A stretch of DNA of 64,000 nt from Pseudoalteromonas phenolica. Lineage in GTDB: Bacteria; Pseudomonadota; Gammaproteobacteria; Enterobacterales; Alteromonadaceae. The stretch covers positions 3,720,001 through 3,784,000 of the forward strand of contig NZ_CP013187.1 in NCBI RefSeq assembly GCF_001444405.1. Direction: 5' to 3'. The notes beneath the pieces are model-generated. The model was not told the DNA's origin. It worked only from the letters and a program-made list of their open reading frames with translations, and ran no database searches. A program made the translations under genes and the position numbers. This document shows, one piece after another, positions 51,522 through 61,077 of the stretch. Position 1 is the stretch's first letter, and each line of letters begins with the position of its first letter.

Positions 51522-53372
51522 CTAGTCTTTTAATGCAACCTGCCAAACGGCGATTGAGCCTGATATTTCATTACCAATAATAAGCAATGGCTTGCCTGTA
51601 GCACTTTGTTCAGCAGGCACGAATGACATGCCTTCTGGCGCTAAGTCACCGGTAATATCTGCGCCTTCAACCACGCCGCGGTTAAAGAAGTAATCAGCAA
51701 ACTTCACATCATAAGGGTTAGTGATGTCGTACACCATGATACCACCCATGCGCTCTAGACCGATAAACGCAAACATACGCTCGCCAATTTGGCCCAGTGC
51801 CAATGCTTCAGGTTCAGCGCCTTTTGCATCAGAACGCGTGTCGCCTTCATTTTCATCTTCATCGTTGTTAAATGCAGCGCCATGAACAGATGCTGTGATA
51901 CGAGCAATTTCATCACCTGAATCAAAGACAACTAATCCATTGCTGTCCCAAATCGTGAAAGAACGCGCACCGTAAGTGTAAAGTGCTTCGTATTGACCAT
52001 CGTTATCAGTGTCACCTTTCACTGTTGTCACTTTTAGGCGACCAATATCGTCATCATCGTTGTTTAAGTAAGAAAAGTTACTGGCAAGCGTTAGGTCTTC
52101 AACACGAGATTCATCGATATACGATAAACAGCCGTCGTCTTCATCAAAATCTAGACCGCCTTTTGCAGTACAATCTGCAGCATCTGTGGCATCAAAGAAG
52201 TATTCACGACCGTCACCTTCATTGGCAGACACGACAAAGTTTGCACCTTTCCAGCTAAAGCTTGCGATGGTATCTGGCTGGTACATACCGTACAAACCCG
52301 GGTATTTCTTAAAGTTGATTTTGCCGTCTTTGTCTGACGCATCCATGACTAAATTAGACCAATCTTTGTAGCCTAAACCCATCAACTTAACGCTGTTGTC
52401 GCTTAAATCAACCACAGCTAAACCATTGTTTTCTTGAATAGATACATAAGCATAACGGTTGTCTTTAGAAATACTGACATACTCGGGCTCAAGGTCCATC
52501 GCAACCGTAGTATTAATTAGCTTGCCGTTGATTGTGCGTCCCGTTGGGTTTGCAAACACCATACCCATGGCTTCTAATTCAGCCTGTTTACCGTTGTAAT
52601 CTGTGAAGGTAATTTGTGTTGCGGTATCTGCCACTGCACCGTTGGTAACCGCAATCACACTGATGCTGCCCTCAGGATCAACACTGTAATCACCCTCTGG
52701 CTCACCTTCGTTAGCCACAACGACTTTGCTGCCATCTGGGCTGAACGTCACCATGTCTGGTAATGCACCCACTGTGACATTTTTGATAAATACCGGCGCA
52801 TCATCTGAAATATCATAAAACGCAATTTGACCATTCTCGCCAGTGGTTTTTGCTGCCATCGCAACCGCTAACAATTGATTGTTTTCGTCGATTGCTATGC
52901 TATTCGCATCACCCGGAGTGTTGTCGTTTAACGTTAACGTGATAGCACTGCTCAGGTTCGTCGTCGTGATCACACCTTCGTTATTTTTCACTAAACCAGC
53001 GGCATCAAAGCTGTCTGCTGCAATGATGTTTACCACAGCGCTATCACCTGAGCTGTTAATTGCGTAAATCCATTTTTTAGATGCTTGGTAAGCCACGATT
53101 TCGGCTGCACCCTCAGGACTTTGTGCATTTAACACTGCACGACCAACCATTTGAATATCTAACAGACGGTTGGCATCTTTACCATCAACCCCATTGCTGC
53201 CGTCGGTGCCATTTGAACCATCACTACCATTTGTGCCGTTTGAACCATTCGTACCAGCAACACCTGCTGGGCCTTGTTCACCTTGAGGACCTTGTTGACC
53301 ATCATCGCCATCAAGGGCACAACCTGTGAGAGCTGTTAATAAAGAGAGCGCGATCAGAGAGCGTTTAAGCAT
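51522..53372 (-). CDS. Lipoprotein with collagen-like repeat and choice-of-anchor I propeller
   Basis: 616 residues. A lipobox (LTALTGC) is followed by about 14 collagen-type G-x-y triplets (GQQGPQGEQGPAG...GSNGTDGSNG) up to residue ~65, a flexible spacer, and then a beta-propeller: GAAEIVAYQASKKWIYAIN, PDMVTFSPDGSKVVVANEGEPEGD, LEPEYVSISKDNRYAYVSIQENNGLAVVD, YQPDTIASF, ANEGDGREY, RSFTIWDSNGLVVFDSGDE, KGAEPEALALGQI and APEGMSFVPA. These match the choice-of-anchor I domain found beside alkaline-phosphatase-like proteins. It is likely surface-exposed or periplasmic; function unknown. Confidence 0.82.
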   Translation of the reverse strand: MLKRSLIALSLLTALTGCALDGDDGQQGPQGEQGPAGVAGTNGSNGTNGSDGSNGTDGSNGVDGKDANRLLDIQMVGRAVLNAQSPEGAAEIVAYQASKKWIYAINSSGDSAVVNIIAADSFDAAGLVKNNEGVITTTNLSSAITLTLNDNTPGDANSIAIDENNQLLAVAMAAKTTGENGQIAFYDISDDAPVFIKNVTVGALPDMVTFSPDGSKVVVANEGEPEGDYSVDPEGSISVIAVTNGAVADTATQITFTDYNGKQAELEAMGMVFANPTGRTINGKLINTTVAMDLEPEYVSISKDNRYAYVSIQENNGLAVVDLSDNSVKLMGLGYKDWSNLVMDASDKDGKINFKKYPGLYGMYQPDTIASFSWKGANFVVSANEGDGREYFFDATDAADCTAKGGLDFDEDDGCLSYIDESRVEDLTLASNFSYLNNDDDDIGRLKVTTVKGDTDNDGQYEALYTYGARSFTIWDSNGLVVFDSGDEIARITASVHGAAFNNDEDENEGDTRSDAKGAEPEALALGQIGERMFAFIGLERMGGIMVYDITNPYDVKFADYFFNRGVVEGADITGDLAPEGMSFVPAEQSATGKPLLIIGNEISGSIAVWQVALKD

Positions 53373-53475
53373 GACTAAACCTATTGTTGTTTATTGTGTA
53401 ATATTTAATAGCGAACAATTAAACAGCAGGTTTATGACGTTTAAGTTTCTGCGATCTTAAGGATTGATTGCAGTT

Positions 53476-54363
53476 TTATTGCGCATTATTGTCGGAATCT
53501 AAATGCGCATTCAGATAATCCACCAGCAATCTGACTTTAGGTGATAAATGACGATTATGCGGATACAGCGCCCAGATTCCCTCTTCAGCTTCTAAGTATT
53601 GCGGTAACACCTCAACCAAGTTGCCTTGCTTTAAGTCATCTGCAATGTAGTAGTCGGGTAACTTGATTATCCCCAAACCTTTAAGTGCCGCATCTCTAAG
53701 TGCAAAGCCACTATTACAATTAAGGCGACTTTTCATTTTTAATGTGCGCTCTTTACCTTCAACGAGAAAACGCCAGTACTCGCTGTTCCCTGTTAAACAG
53801 TGGTGTTGTTTCAACTCGTCTAATGTATGAGGTGCGCCATATTGACGTAAATAATCGGGCGAGGCGCAAACATATTGAATTCGGCTGGTTAAACGCTTTG
53901 CCATCATGGTTGAGTCATTCAATTTGCCAAGACGGATGGCTAGATCAAACCCTTCTGCCACCAAGTCAAAAGTTTGGTTGCTTAAAAACATTTGCACTTC
54001 TACTTCCGGGTATTGGCGCATAAAGTCATGTACTAGCGGCATGATAAACTGCTCGCCATAGGCAACTGGGGCAGTCATTTTAATTAAACCCTGCGGCGTG
54101 TCTCGCAAATTACTAATGGCGCGTTCAGCCTCTTCAAGACCTGTTAGCGCATGCTGGCAATGGTGAAAAAACACTTGGCCCTCTTCAGTCAAGGCAACCT
54201 TGCGCGTTGAACGATAAAATAGCTTAGTACTGTGCTTCTCTTCTAATGCCGTGACTTGGCGACTGATATGTGCAGTCGATACGCCTAATCGCTTCGCCGC
54301 TTGTGTAAAACTACCCGATTGCGCCACCGCGACAAATTCATTAATGCCCTGCCAACTATTCAT
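53476..54363 (-). CDS. LysR-family regulator divergent from frmA
   Basis: 295 residues. The N-terminal HTH is FVAVAQSGSFTQAAKRLGVSTAHISRQVTALEEKHSTKLFYRSTRKVALTEEG; the co-inducer domain follows (PLVHDFMRQYPEVEVQMFLS). It closely resembles LysR regulators beside the glutathione-dependent formaldehyde pathway in marine gammaproteobacteria. It is divergent from frmA with a 199-nt gap, so it probably controls the frmA-fghA pair. Confidence 0.9.
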   Translation of the reverse strand: MNSWQGINEFVAVAQSGSFTQAAKRLGVSTAHISRQVTALEEKHSTKLFYRSTRKVALTEEGQVFFHHCQHALTGLEEAERAISNLRDTPQGLIKMTAPVAYGEQFIMPLVHDFMRQYPEVEVQMFLSNQTFDLVAEGFDLAIRLGKLNDSTMMAKRLTSRIQYVCASPDYLRQYGAPHTLDELKQHHCLTGNSEYWRFLVEGKERTLKMKSRLNCNSGFALRDAALKGLGIIKLPDYYIADDLKQGNLVEVLPQYLEAEEGIWALYPHNRHLSPKVRLLVDYLNAHLDSDNNAQ

Positions 54364-54562
54364 ACCGCCCTATTATTACCATTGAGTAAAAGTAATTTAC
54401 AAAAATAAGGGATTATCGAACAGGAGTAAACAAACTACACTTTCTCTCGTCAAAAATAATATGGCAAATACGCGTAAAGCACGTCGCGAAAACGGCTTTG
54501 AGTGCCTACGCTCTTATTTGCACAAAACACTTAAAACAATTCACTTAAAAGCTGAGGACAAC

Positions 54563-55693
54563 ATGGCAGATCAATTTATTAAATCTAAGGCGGCCGTCGC
54601 ATGGGGCCCAAATGAGCCACTAAAAATCGAAGAAGTCGATGTAATGCTGCCGCGTAAAGGCGAAGTATTGGTGCGCATCGTTGCGACGGGTGTCTGTCAT
54701 ACCGACGCATTTACATTATCGGGTGATGATCCAGAAGGTATTTTCCCGTCAATTTTAGGCCACGAAGGCGGTGGTATCGTTGAGCAAGTAGGTGAAGGTG
54801 TAACCGGTCTAGAAGTAGGTGACCATGTTATTCCACTTTACACCGCAGAATGTGGCGAATGTAAGTTCTGTACGTCTGGTAAAACCAACCTGTGCCAAGC
54901 GGTACGTGAAACGCAAGGCAAAGGCCTAATGCCAGATGGCACAACGCGCTTTTACAAAGACGGTCAGCCAATCTATCACTACATGGGTTGCTCAACCTTC
55001 TCTGAGTACACCGTATTACCTGAAATTTCTTTAGCCAAAGTAAACAAAGAAGCACCGCTTGAAGAAGTGTGTTTATTAGGTTGTGGTGTGACAACCGGCA
55101 TGGGTGCGGTACTGAACACAGCAAAAGTACAAAAAGGCGACACCGTAGCGATTTTTGGTCTTGGTGGCATTGGTCTTTCAGCGATCATTGGTGCAACCAT
55201 GGCGGGTGCAAGTCGCATCATTGGTGTGGATATCAATGAAAGTAAATTCGATTTAGCGAAAAAGCTAGGTGCAACCGACTGTATCAACCCGAAACATTTC
55301 GATAAGCCAATTCAAGAAGTGATCGTTGAAATGACTGACGGCGGCGTCGACTTCTCATTTGAGTGTATTGGTAATGTTGACGTGATGCGTTCAGCCCTAG
55401 AGTGTTGTCACAAAGGCTGGGGTGAGTCTGTGATCATTGGTGTAGCTGGCGCAGGCCAAGAGATCTCAACGCGCCCATTCCAACTGGTTACTGGCCGTGT
55501 ATGGCGTGGTAGCGCATTTGGCGGCGTAAAAGGCCGTTCAGAGTTACCTGAAATCGTTGAGCGTTACATGGCGGGTGAGTTTGGCTTACAAGACTTTATT
55601 ACGCACACCATGGGCCTTGAAGATATCAATGAAGCCTTTGATTTGATGCATGAAGGTAAGAGCATTCGCTCAGTGATCCATTACAACAAGTAA
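54563..55693 (+). CDS. frmA: S-(hydroxymethyl)glutathione dehydrogenase / class III alcohol dehydrogenase
   Basis: Oxidises the formaldehyde-glutathione adduct with NAD. 376 residues from ATG 54563 (GAGGA upstream); earlier in-frame codons have no support. The catalytic zinc site is in GVCHTDAFTLSG and GHEGGGIVEQVG, the structural zinc Cys cluster in CGECKFCTSGKTNLC, and the nucleotide-binding GLGGIGLSAIIGA follows. Length and motifs are standard. The hydrolase for its product is the next gene. Confidence 0.96.
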   Translation: MADQFIKSKAAVAWGPNEPLKIEEVDVMLPRKGEVLVRIVATGVCHTDAFTLSGDDPEGIFPSILGHEGGGIVEQVGEGVTGLEVGDHVIPLYTAECGECKFCTSGKTNLCQAVRETQGKGLMPDGTTRFYKDGQPIYHYMGCSTFSEYTVLPEISLAKVNKEAPLEEVCLLGCGVTTGMGAVLNTAKVQKGDTVAIFGLGGIGLSAIIGATMAGASRIIGVDINESKFDLAKKLGATDCINPKHFDKPIQEVIVEMTDGGVDFSFECIGNVDVMRSALECCHKGWGESVIIGVAGAGQEISTRPFQLVTGRVWRGSAFGGVKGRSELPEIVERYMAGEFGLQDFITHTMGLEDINEAFDLMHEGKSIRSVIHYNK

Positions 55694-55709
55694 ACAGTTC
55701 AACACCCCA

Positions 55710-55735
55710 AAAGAGCTTGTATAAACAAGCTCTTT
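55710..55735 (+). terminator. Hairpin between frmA and fghA
   Basis: AAAGAGCTTGT pairs perfectly with ACAAGCTCTTT over ATAA, followed by a T-rich run and then the fghA start only 21 nt away. It could attenuate read-through. Confidence 0.65.
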
Positions 55736-55755
55736 GTTCTTTATGGATATCAAAA

Positions 55756-56598
55756 ATGAACTTAGAGAATATCAGTAATAACAAAAGCTTTGGTGGTTGG
55801 CATAAGCAATACACTCATCAATCTGAGGTGCTTAACTGCGCCATGCGCTTTGCCATTTTTCTACCGCCAAAGGTGAACGAAGGCCATAAAGTGCCTGTGC
55901 TTTACTGGCTTTCTGGCCTAACCTGCACAGACGAAAACTTTATGCAAAAAGCCGGCGCTCAACGTATTGCCGCAGAATTAGGTATAGCCATAGTGGCGCC
56001 TGATACCAGCCCGCGTGGCGAGGATGTGGCAAATGATGAGGGGTATGATTTAGGTCAAGGTGCAGGGTTTTACGTGAATGCAACCCAAGCCCCTTGGGCG
56101 GCGCATTTTAAGATGTACGATTATATCCTTGATGAGTTGCCAAACTTAATTGAAGCGAACTTTCCGGTCACTTCACAGCGAGCGATCAGTGGTCACTCTA
56201 TGGGTGGACACGGTGCATTGATGATCGGCCTTAAAAACCAATCTCGTTTTAGTTCAATTTCAGCATTTAGCCCTATCACTAACCCAACGCAGTGCCCGTG
56301 GGGTGAAAAAGCCTTCACTGCGTACTTAGGCGACAACAAGCAAGCTTGGGCTGAATATGACAGTGTTGAGCTTTTAAAAGCAGGTAAACCGAGTTTACCT
56401 ATCTTGGTTGACCAAGGCAGCGAAGATGGCTTTTTAGCAGAGCAATTAAAGCCTGAAAACTTAATTGCCGCAGCTAAGTCAGTCGATGCAGAGTGTGAGC
56501 TGAGAATGCAAGCTGGCTACGACCACAGCTATTACTTTATTGCCAGTTTCATTGAAGACCACCTGCGCTTTCACCATCAGCATTTAAACGCCAAGTAA
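55756..56598 (+). CDS. fghA: S-formylglutathione hydrolase
   Basis: Hydrolyses S-formylglutathione to formate and glutathione, completing formaldehyde detoxification. 280 residues from ATG 55756. The esterase D fold shows VLYWLSGLTCTDENFMQKAGAQR, APDTSPRGEDV, the nucleophile elbow SGHSMGGHGALMIG, the Asp in PILVDQGSEDGFL and the catalytic His in AGYDHSYYFIASFI. It sits directly behind frmA. Confidence 0.95.
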   Translation: MNLENISNNKSFGGWHKQYTHQSEVLNCAMRFAIFLPPKVNEGHKVPVLYWLSGLTCTDENFMQKAGAQRIAAELGIAIVAPDTSPRGEDVANDEGYDLGQGAGFYVNATQAPWAAHFKMYDYILDELPNLIEANFPVTSQRAISGHSMGGHGALMIGLKNQSRFSSISAFSPITNPTQCPWGEKAFTAYLGDNKQAWAEYDSVELLKAGKPSLPILVDQGSEDGFLAEQLKPENLIAAAKSVDAECELRMQAGYDHSYYFIASFIEDHLRFHHQHLNAK

Positions 56599-56618
56599 AT
56601 AAACGGCTTTCACAGAGT

Positions 56619-56641
56619 GCGCGACGTAAAGTCGCGCCTAC
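56619..56641 (-). repeat. REP-like element, family 2, single copy
   Basis: On the minus strand GTAG + GCGCGAC-TTTA-CGTCGCGC, a near-perfect hairpin of the second REP family, just after fghA. Confidence 0.7.
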
Positions 56642-56744
56642 CATGTCGCACGCTTCCCCGTAAAAATTTTCACTTAACCCCTGTAACTAACTTCTATACA
56701 ATTGTTGTGATATTCAAAAATAACTCTAACTAAAAAGAATCTTC

Positions 56745-58025
56745 ATGCGCATTGTATTTATCTCACTTTTTCTGCTTTTATCTGGCTGTGCCAGCCTAAC
56801 CAACTCACCCACTGAAGTTGAAGAAGCCATTGTTCATACGCCTCCAGTAGAAGACAACGCACTCACAGAACCAAGTGAGCCGGTGGCACCGGTATTCGTT
56901 GAAAATATCTTACCGAGTGAAGCTGAAGATGTTTGGCACCGTATTAGAATTCAATTGCAATTTGCGCCATCTAATCACGAACGTGTACAAAACCGTGTTG
57001 ATTGGTATTTAAAACACCCGAACTACATGGAAACTATTACAAAGCGCGCCGAGCCGTTTTTATACTACATTGTCAATGAGGTTGAGCGCAGAGGTCTGCC
57101 AATTGAATTGGCTTTAATGCCCTTAATTGAGAGTGATTTTGATACCAGCGCTTACTCGCACAAACATGCTTCTGGCCTTTGGCAACTGACACCACTCATC
57201 GCCAAGCATTATGGTGTAAAAATTGGTCCTTGGTATGACGGTCGCCAAGACGTGATTGATGCCACTAATGCCGCACTCGATTTTTTAACCTATTTACACA
57301 AACGCTTCGATGGCAACTGGTACCATGCTATTGCCGCCTACAACACAGGTGAAGGCCGTGTTGTACGTGCCATTCGCAATAATAAGAAGCAGGGTAAATC
57401 GACTGACTTCTTCCATTTAAAGCTACCTAGACAAACCCGTCACTATGTGCCAAAGCTTTTAGCTGCCGCACAACTACTTCGTGAAGAGCAAATGGCCTTT
57501 CCAAAAATCGCTAACCAGCCAACCATAGATGTGATTGATATGCGTCATGGGGTAATTTTAGATGACAAAAAGAAGTGGGCGCAGCTTGAAGTATTAAACC
57601 CGGGTTATACCCGTTTCCCAGCGTTATTAGACGGCCCTAAACACTTAGTTTTAAGAAAAGGCGAAAGTCAGAACTGGCAAGATTATGTCGCGAACTTACC
57701 CGAAATGCCAAGTGAACAATGGCAAAAGTACACCATTCGCCGCGGTGACAGTTTGAGTGTTATCGCCCAGCGTCACTCGATTACGGTTTCGCAATTAAAA
57801 AGCTTTAATCAATTAAAATCGAGCCGTATTCGCGCAGGCGACACCTTAATGCTGCCAATTTTGGCAGATAAGCAAATAGAGTATAAAGTTAAGTCAGGTG
57901 ACAGCCTATGGCGTATCGCCAGACACTTTGATGTTACGGTCAGTAAAATTAAGCAGTGGAATAGCTTATCGAAAGACGTTTTACGGATTGGCGATAAGTT
58001 AACGATTTTCTTAGCCGCACCTTAA
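56745..58025 (+). CDS. mltD: Membrane-bound lytic transglycosylase D
   Basis: 426 residues. The lipobox LLLSGCAS anchors it to the outer membrane. The SLT catalytic domain (~115-240) has the catalytic Glu in LMPLIESDFDTSAYS, followed by ASGLWQLTPLIAKHYG and AIAAYNTGEGRV. Two LysM modules follow: YTIRRGDSLSVIAQRH...LMLP (~325-370) and YKVKSGDSLWRIARHF...LTIF (~378-422). It cleaves peptidoglycan to anhydromuropeptides. Monocistronic or leading a short operon with the next genes (46-nt gap). Confidence 0.94.
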   Translation: MRIVFISLFLLLSGCASLTNSPTEVEEAIVHTPPVEDNALTEPSEPVAPVFVENILPSEAEDVWHRIRIQLQFAPSNHERVQNRVDWYLKHPNYMETITKRAEPFLYYIVNEVERRGLPIELALMPLIESDFDTSAYSHKHASGLWQLTPLIAKHYGVKIGPWYDGRQDVIDATNAALDFLTYLHKRFDGNWYHAIAAYNTGEGRVVRAIRNNKKQGKSTDFFHLKLPRQTRHYVPKLLAAAQLLREEQMAFPKIANQPTIDVIDMRHGVILDDKKKWAQLEVLNPGYTRFPALLDGPKHLVLRKGESQNWQDYVANLPEMPSEQWQKYTIRRGDSLSVIAQRHSITVSQLKSFNQLKSSRIRAGDTLMLPILADKQIEYKVKSGDSLWRIARHFDVTVSKIKQWNSLSKDVLRIGDKLTIFLAAP

Positions 58026-58071
58026 ATACGATTTAAATAAAACAATAAAAATAACACGTTAAGGCAAGGAC

Positions 58072-58863
58072 ATGAGCGAACAACCCAAACAAGAACAAAC
58101 GCAGCAGGCCTCAGACTCAAATAAAGAGACACTCCATGCGCTCTCTGAGCAAGCCGTGCTAGATCATCACGATGATAAAAAGCATAAGCTCAGAGCAAAG
58201 CGCCCACCGAGAAAAGGCCTTACCCGCTCAAAGATAAACTCTATGCTCGCAGTGTGTGCCATTGTGATTTCTGCAGCCTCGTTTTATGCAACGTATCTAC
58301 AAGCAAAAGCCTCGCAAGAGCAAGTCGCCGCAGCCAAACGCCAGCTTAAAGCCGAAACCCTACCTTGGCTCAAAATGGGCTACTCTAATTTCGATATTAA
58401 CCAAGAAAAACAATATATTAATATCAATATTTCTAACTCTGGCACAGGCCCTGCCATGGTCCATTACATCGAGTACATTTATAACGATGAGAACCATTTT
58501 CACATTGAAGAGTTACTCGACACTTGCTGTTCGTTAAATGCGTATAAAGAAGCCCTCGCTGAGATAGAGCAAGACCAAAGAGACATTAATTACCGCAACG
58601 CCTTCGGCTGGTTTGCGTCAAGCGATACCACTAACTTTTTACTTGCCGACGGTGAAGAATTTAATGTTTTTATGATGCAAAAAACCAACTTTAACTCAGG
58701 ACTTTGGCAGCAAATTGATCAAAGTATATTTGATGTAAAAGTGAACGCTTGCTACTGCTCCATCTTAAAGCATTGCTATATTGTTGATGAAAAGTCTAAT
58801 ATTGAAGAGGTACAAAGTTGTGACCTTCCTGAGCAGGAAGAAACACAAGAATTGACCGAGTAG
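58072..58863 (+). CDS. Membrane-anchored protein of unknown function
   Basis: 263 residues: a charged cytoplasmic N-terminus (~1-60, many Lys/Arg/His), one TM helix (INSMLAVCAIVISAASFYATYL), a short coiled segment, and a beta-rich C-terminal domain (LPWLKMGYSNFDINQEKQYININISNSGTGPAMVHYIEYIY) with several Cys (LDTCCSLN, NACYCSILKHCYIV). SNSGTGPA resembles the periplasmic beta-sandwich of other single-TM hypotheticals. It lies 28 nt before a lysozyme gene, so they may act together. Confidence 0.6.
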   Translation: MSEQPKQEQTQQASDSNKETLHALSEQAVLDHHDDKKHKLRAKRPPRKGLTRSKINSMLAVCAIVISAASFYATYLQAKASQEQVAAAKRQLKAETLPWLKMGYSNFDINQEKQYININISNSGTGPAMVHYIEYIYNDENHFHIEELLDTCCSLNAYKEALAEIEQDQRDINYRNAFGWFASSDTTNFLLADGEEFNVFMMQKTNFNSGLWQQIDQSIFDVKVNACYCSILKHCYIVDEKSNIEEVQSCDLPEQEETQELTE

Positions 58864-58891
58864 TCCGTATTTTTCGACAGTATGAGTAGTT

Positions 58892-59542
58892 ATGCCGAGT
58901 AACGACACCCAGTTTATACAGCAACTAAAACGCTTTGAGGGCGAAATCGCCCATCTCTATTTAGATAGCCGAGGCAATCCCACCATAGGGGTTGGATTCT
59001 TAATGGCCAACGCAAACCAGTTTTGTGCGCTTAATCTAGTCCATAAACAATCAGGAAAGCCCGCCAGTAATAGCGAAAAACAAGCCGAATACAAAAAGAT
59101 AAGCAAACAAAAGTCAGGCTATAAGGCCAGTTGGTATGCGCAGTTTTGTGAACTGACACTACCCAGCCATGAAACCGATAAGCTCCTTCACACACACCTC
59201 GCACAGTTTAAACAAGAATTGAACAGGGTCTTTAGCAAACAAAGCGGCTTTAACTGCCAATTTGAACAAATGCCACTGAGTGCCCAATATGCTTTGCTCG
59301 ATATGGCTTTTAATTTAGGCACTCCGCATTTAGCGAAAAACTGGCCGAAACTACATCACGCCATCAAGCAACAAGACTGGCACTGTGCCGCCCAAGAATG
59401 CAGCCGCAGACATATTCAAAGTGAGCGCAATGCAGCAACAGAGCAGCTTTTTAAACAGGCCTCGAAGACTTCATCTCCTACTACCAAGCCTTCGGTATTG
59501 AGTTGGATAACGAGCCGCATTAAGAGTAAATTACAGCCATGA
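58892..59542 (+). CDS. T4-lysozyme-type (GH24) muramidase-like protein
   Basis: 216 residues. The triad spacing of T4 lysozyme is kept: E16-x8-D25-x5-T31 in FEGEIAHLYLDSRGNPTIGVGF. LSAQYALLDMAFNLGTP corresponds to the conserved C-terminal region. No signal peptide is visible, and the C-terminal tail is basic. Phage endolysins of this type need a holin or export signal; none is seen nearby and no other phage gene is present. It overlaps the AraC gene by 4 nt (ATGA). Confidence 0.82.
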   Translation: MPSNDTQFIQQLKRFEGEIAHLYLDSRGNPTIGVGFLMANANQFCALNLVHKQSGKPASNSEKQAEYKKISKQKSGYKASWYAQFCELTLPSHETDKLLHTHLAQFKQELNRVFSKQSGFNCQFEQMPLSAQYALLDMAFNLGTPHLAKNWPKLHHAIKQQDWHCAAQECSRRHIQSERNAATEQLFKQASKTSSPTTKPSVLSWITSRIKSKLQP

Positions 59543-60558
59543 CAAGCCTAACACTCGTCGACCTATTACTGCGTTTTTCGAGTGTTGGCATCATGCTGAC
59601 ATTGAGCACCTTACTTTGGCACAAGCTTGGCCGAGGCGAGCGGCTTTTAGCGTTGGCACTTTCGCTGTCTTTAACGGGCTTTCTATTGCTGACTCAGCCC
59701 ATTCATGAGTTAAGGTTTAACCCAGCCAGAGGCGTGTTTCTCTTTTTAACTGAGCTGTTTCCTTTTGTACTCGCACTGACCTTTTGGCGCACCTTCCATG
59801 CTCGCTTCCCGCATTGGCTTTCACACAAAGCCAGTCAAGCCGGTATCTTCATACTTGTGCTGATTTTGTTTTGGCAATTTGTCCTCACCGATATATCGGC
59901 ACCATTTCACCAAGTGATGCACTTATTAGAGGCCATCGCTTTACTTACCGCGATAGGCTTAAGTATGTGGGGCTTTCAAGATGACTTAGTCGATGCCCGA
60001 AGAAGGCTACGTATTGTATTGGCAACGTTATCAGTCGTTTATTGTTTATTACTGTTGGTGTTTGAACTCACTGACTCGCCATGGCGTCGTCAATCTTGGT
60101 TTATGTTGAGCAATGCCGTAGTCGTGTTTATAGCCTTATTTGCCAGCCTACTGGCGATTAAAGACTGGTTGTTCACTTCAGTAACTCAGCTTGGACAACC
60201 TAAAATTAAGCCCTCGAGTGCTTTAAGCGATAAACTTAATGCGCAGTTGGCAGCTCAAATCTATCTTCAACCAACGCTCACCATTGCGCAACTTGCTGAA
60301 ACCATGACAGTGCCACCTCATCAGTTAAGAAAATATATTAATGAGCAACTTGGCTTTAATCACTTTAGTCAGTTTTTAAACCACCATCGGTTAGATCATG
60401 TGGTTATGCAATTTAAGCAAGCTGATCAGGTAAATACACCAATATTAACGCTCGCACTTAATGCCGGGTTTAACTCTATCGGGCCATTCAATCGCGCGTT
60501 CAAGGCGAGATTCAACACCACACCTAGCCAATATCGAAAGCAGTTATTTTTAGATTAA
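59539..60558 (+). CDS. AraC-family regulator with N-terminal membrane domain
   Basis: 339 residues. Residues ~1-215 contain about seven TM helices; the C-terminal ~100 residues are an AraC/XylS double HTH (LTIAQLAETMTVPPHQLRKYINEQLGFNHFSQFLNHHRL and ILTLALNAGFNSIGPFNRAFKARFNTTPSQYRK). It is coupled to the lysozyme gene by a 4-nt overlap and converges on thpR with a 9-nt overlap. Signal unknown. Confidence 0.88.
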   Translation: MTSLTLVDLLLRFSSVGIMLTLSTLLWHKLGRGERLLALALSLSLTGFLLLTQPIHELRFNPARGVFLFLTELFPFVLALTFWRTFHARFPHWLSHKASQAGIFILVLILFWQFVLTDISAPFHQVMHLLEAIALLTAIGLSMWGFQDDLVDARRRLRIVLATLSVVYCLLLLVFELTDSPWRRQSWFMLSNAVVVFIALFASLLAIKDWLFTSVTQLGQPKIKPSSALSDKLNAQLAAQIYLQPTLTIAQLAETMTVPPHQLRKYINEQLGFNHFSQFLNHHRLDHVVMQFKQADQVNTPILTLALNAGFNSIGPFNRAFKARFNTTPSQYRKQLFLD

Positions 60559-61077
60559 ATCAAAGGTCTCTATCGGCTCGTAAATGAGCCCGTCGGCTTC
60601 TGTGCGATACGAGTGATAAAGATGAAACTGGTTGACCTGAAGTGAACATGGCACGATAGCCTGATTTGTTTCAGGACATGGCTTATGACTTCGGTATAAG
60701 GTGATGTGAGGCGAAAACTCATAAGGGTTATCATAAATACCCAGTTCAGTGCCTTTGCTCCTTAATGGCTCAGCTAAAGCTTTAAGTTGTGGCGCAATGA
60801 AGTCGGGTTTCAAATAAAAAATACCATTGTGCGCCCAATAGCCAGTTTCGCTAAACGTTAAAGAAAAGCGAGCCACTTGAAGTGCGCGAGCAAATTCAAT
60901 TAATTGCGCTTGCTGCTCAGCAGACACATTCGGTAAAAAAGCCAAAGTAAGATGCCAATTACTGGGCTTGGTATGTGGCTTTTTTGCGGTGACAGAACGT
61001 GTAAGCCAAGCCTCAAGGTGCTCAGTCATCCTCTGATCTAATCCTATTCCAAAGAACAAGCGCTTTGCTTCACTCAT
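60550..61077 (-). CDS. thpR: RNA 2',3'-cyclic phosphodiesterase ThpR (LigT family)
   Basis: 175 residues of the 2H phosphoesterase family. Both HxTx motifs are present: HLTL in NWHLTLAFLPNV and HITL in FSPHITLYR. RLFFGIGLDQ opens the fold. E. coli ThpR hydrolyses 2',3'-cyclic phosphate to a 2'-phosphate and can ligate tRNA halves in vitro. It is far from the repair island at the left edge and probably a housekeeping gene. Confidence 0.9.
   Translation of the reverse strand: MSEAKRLFFGIGLDQRMTEHLEAWLTRSVTAKKPHTKPSNWHLTLAFLPNVSAEQQAQLIEFARALQVARFSLTFSETGYWAHNGIFYLKPDFIAPQLKALAEPLRSKGTELGIYDNPYEFSPHITLYRSHKPCPETNQAIVPCSLQVNQFHLYHSYRTEADGLIYEPIETFDLI

Noticed and set aside
53081..53329. A His-rich reading frame antisense to the collagen-like repeat
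   Set aside because: Its composition is a by-product of the G-x-y triplets on the coding strand.
58892..59542. Prophage remnant suggested by a T4-type lysozyme
   Set aside because: No integrase, holin, spanin, structural gene or attachment repeat is near; the gene is coupled to an AraC regulator.
60550..61077. thpR as part of the RNA-repair system
   Set aside because: It is 53 kb from the island, stands alone and is a widespread housekeeping gene.
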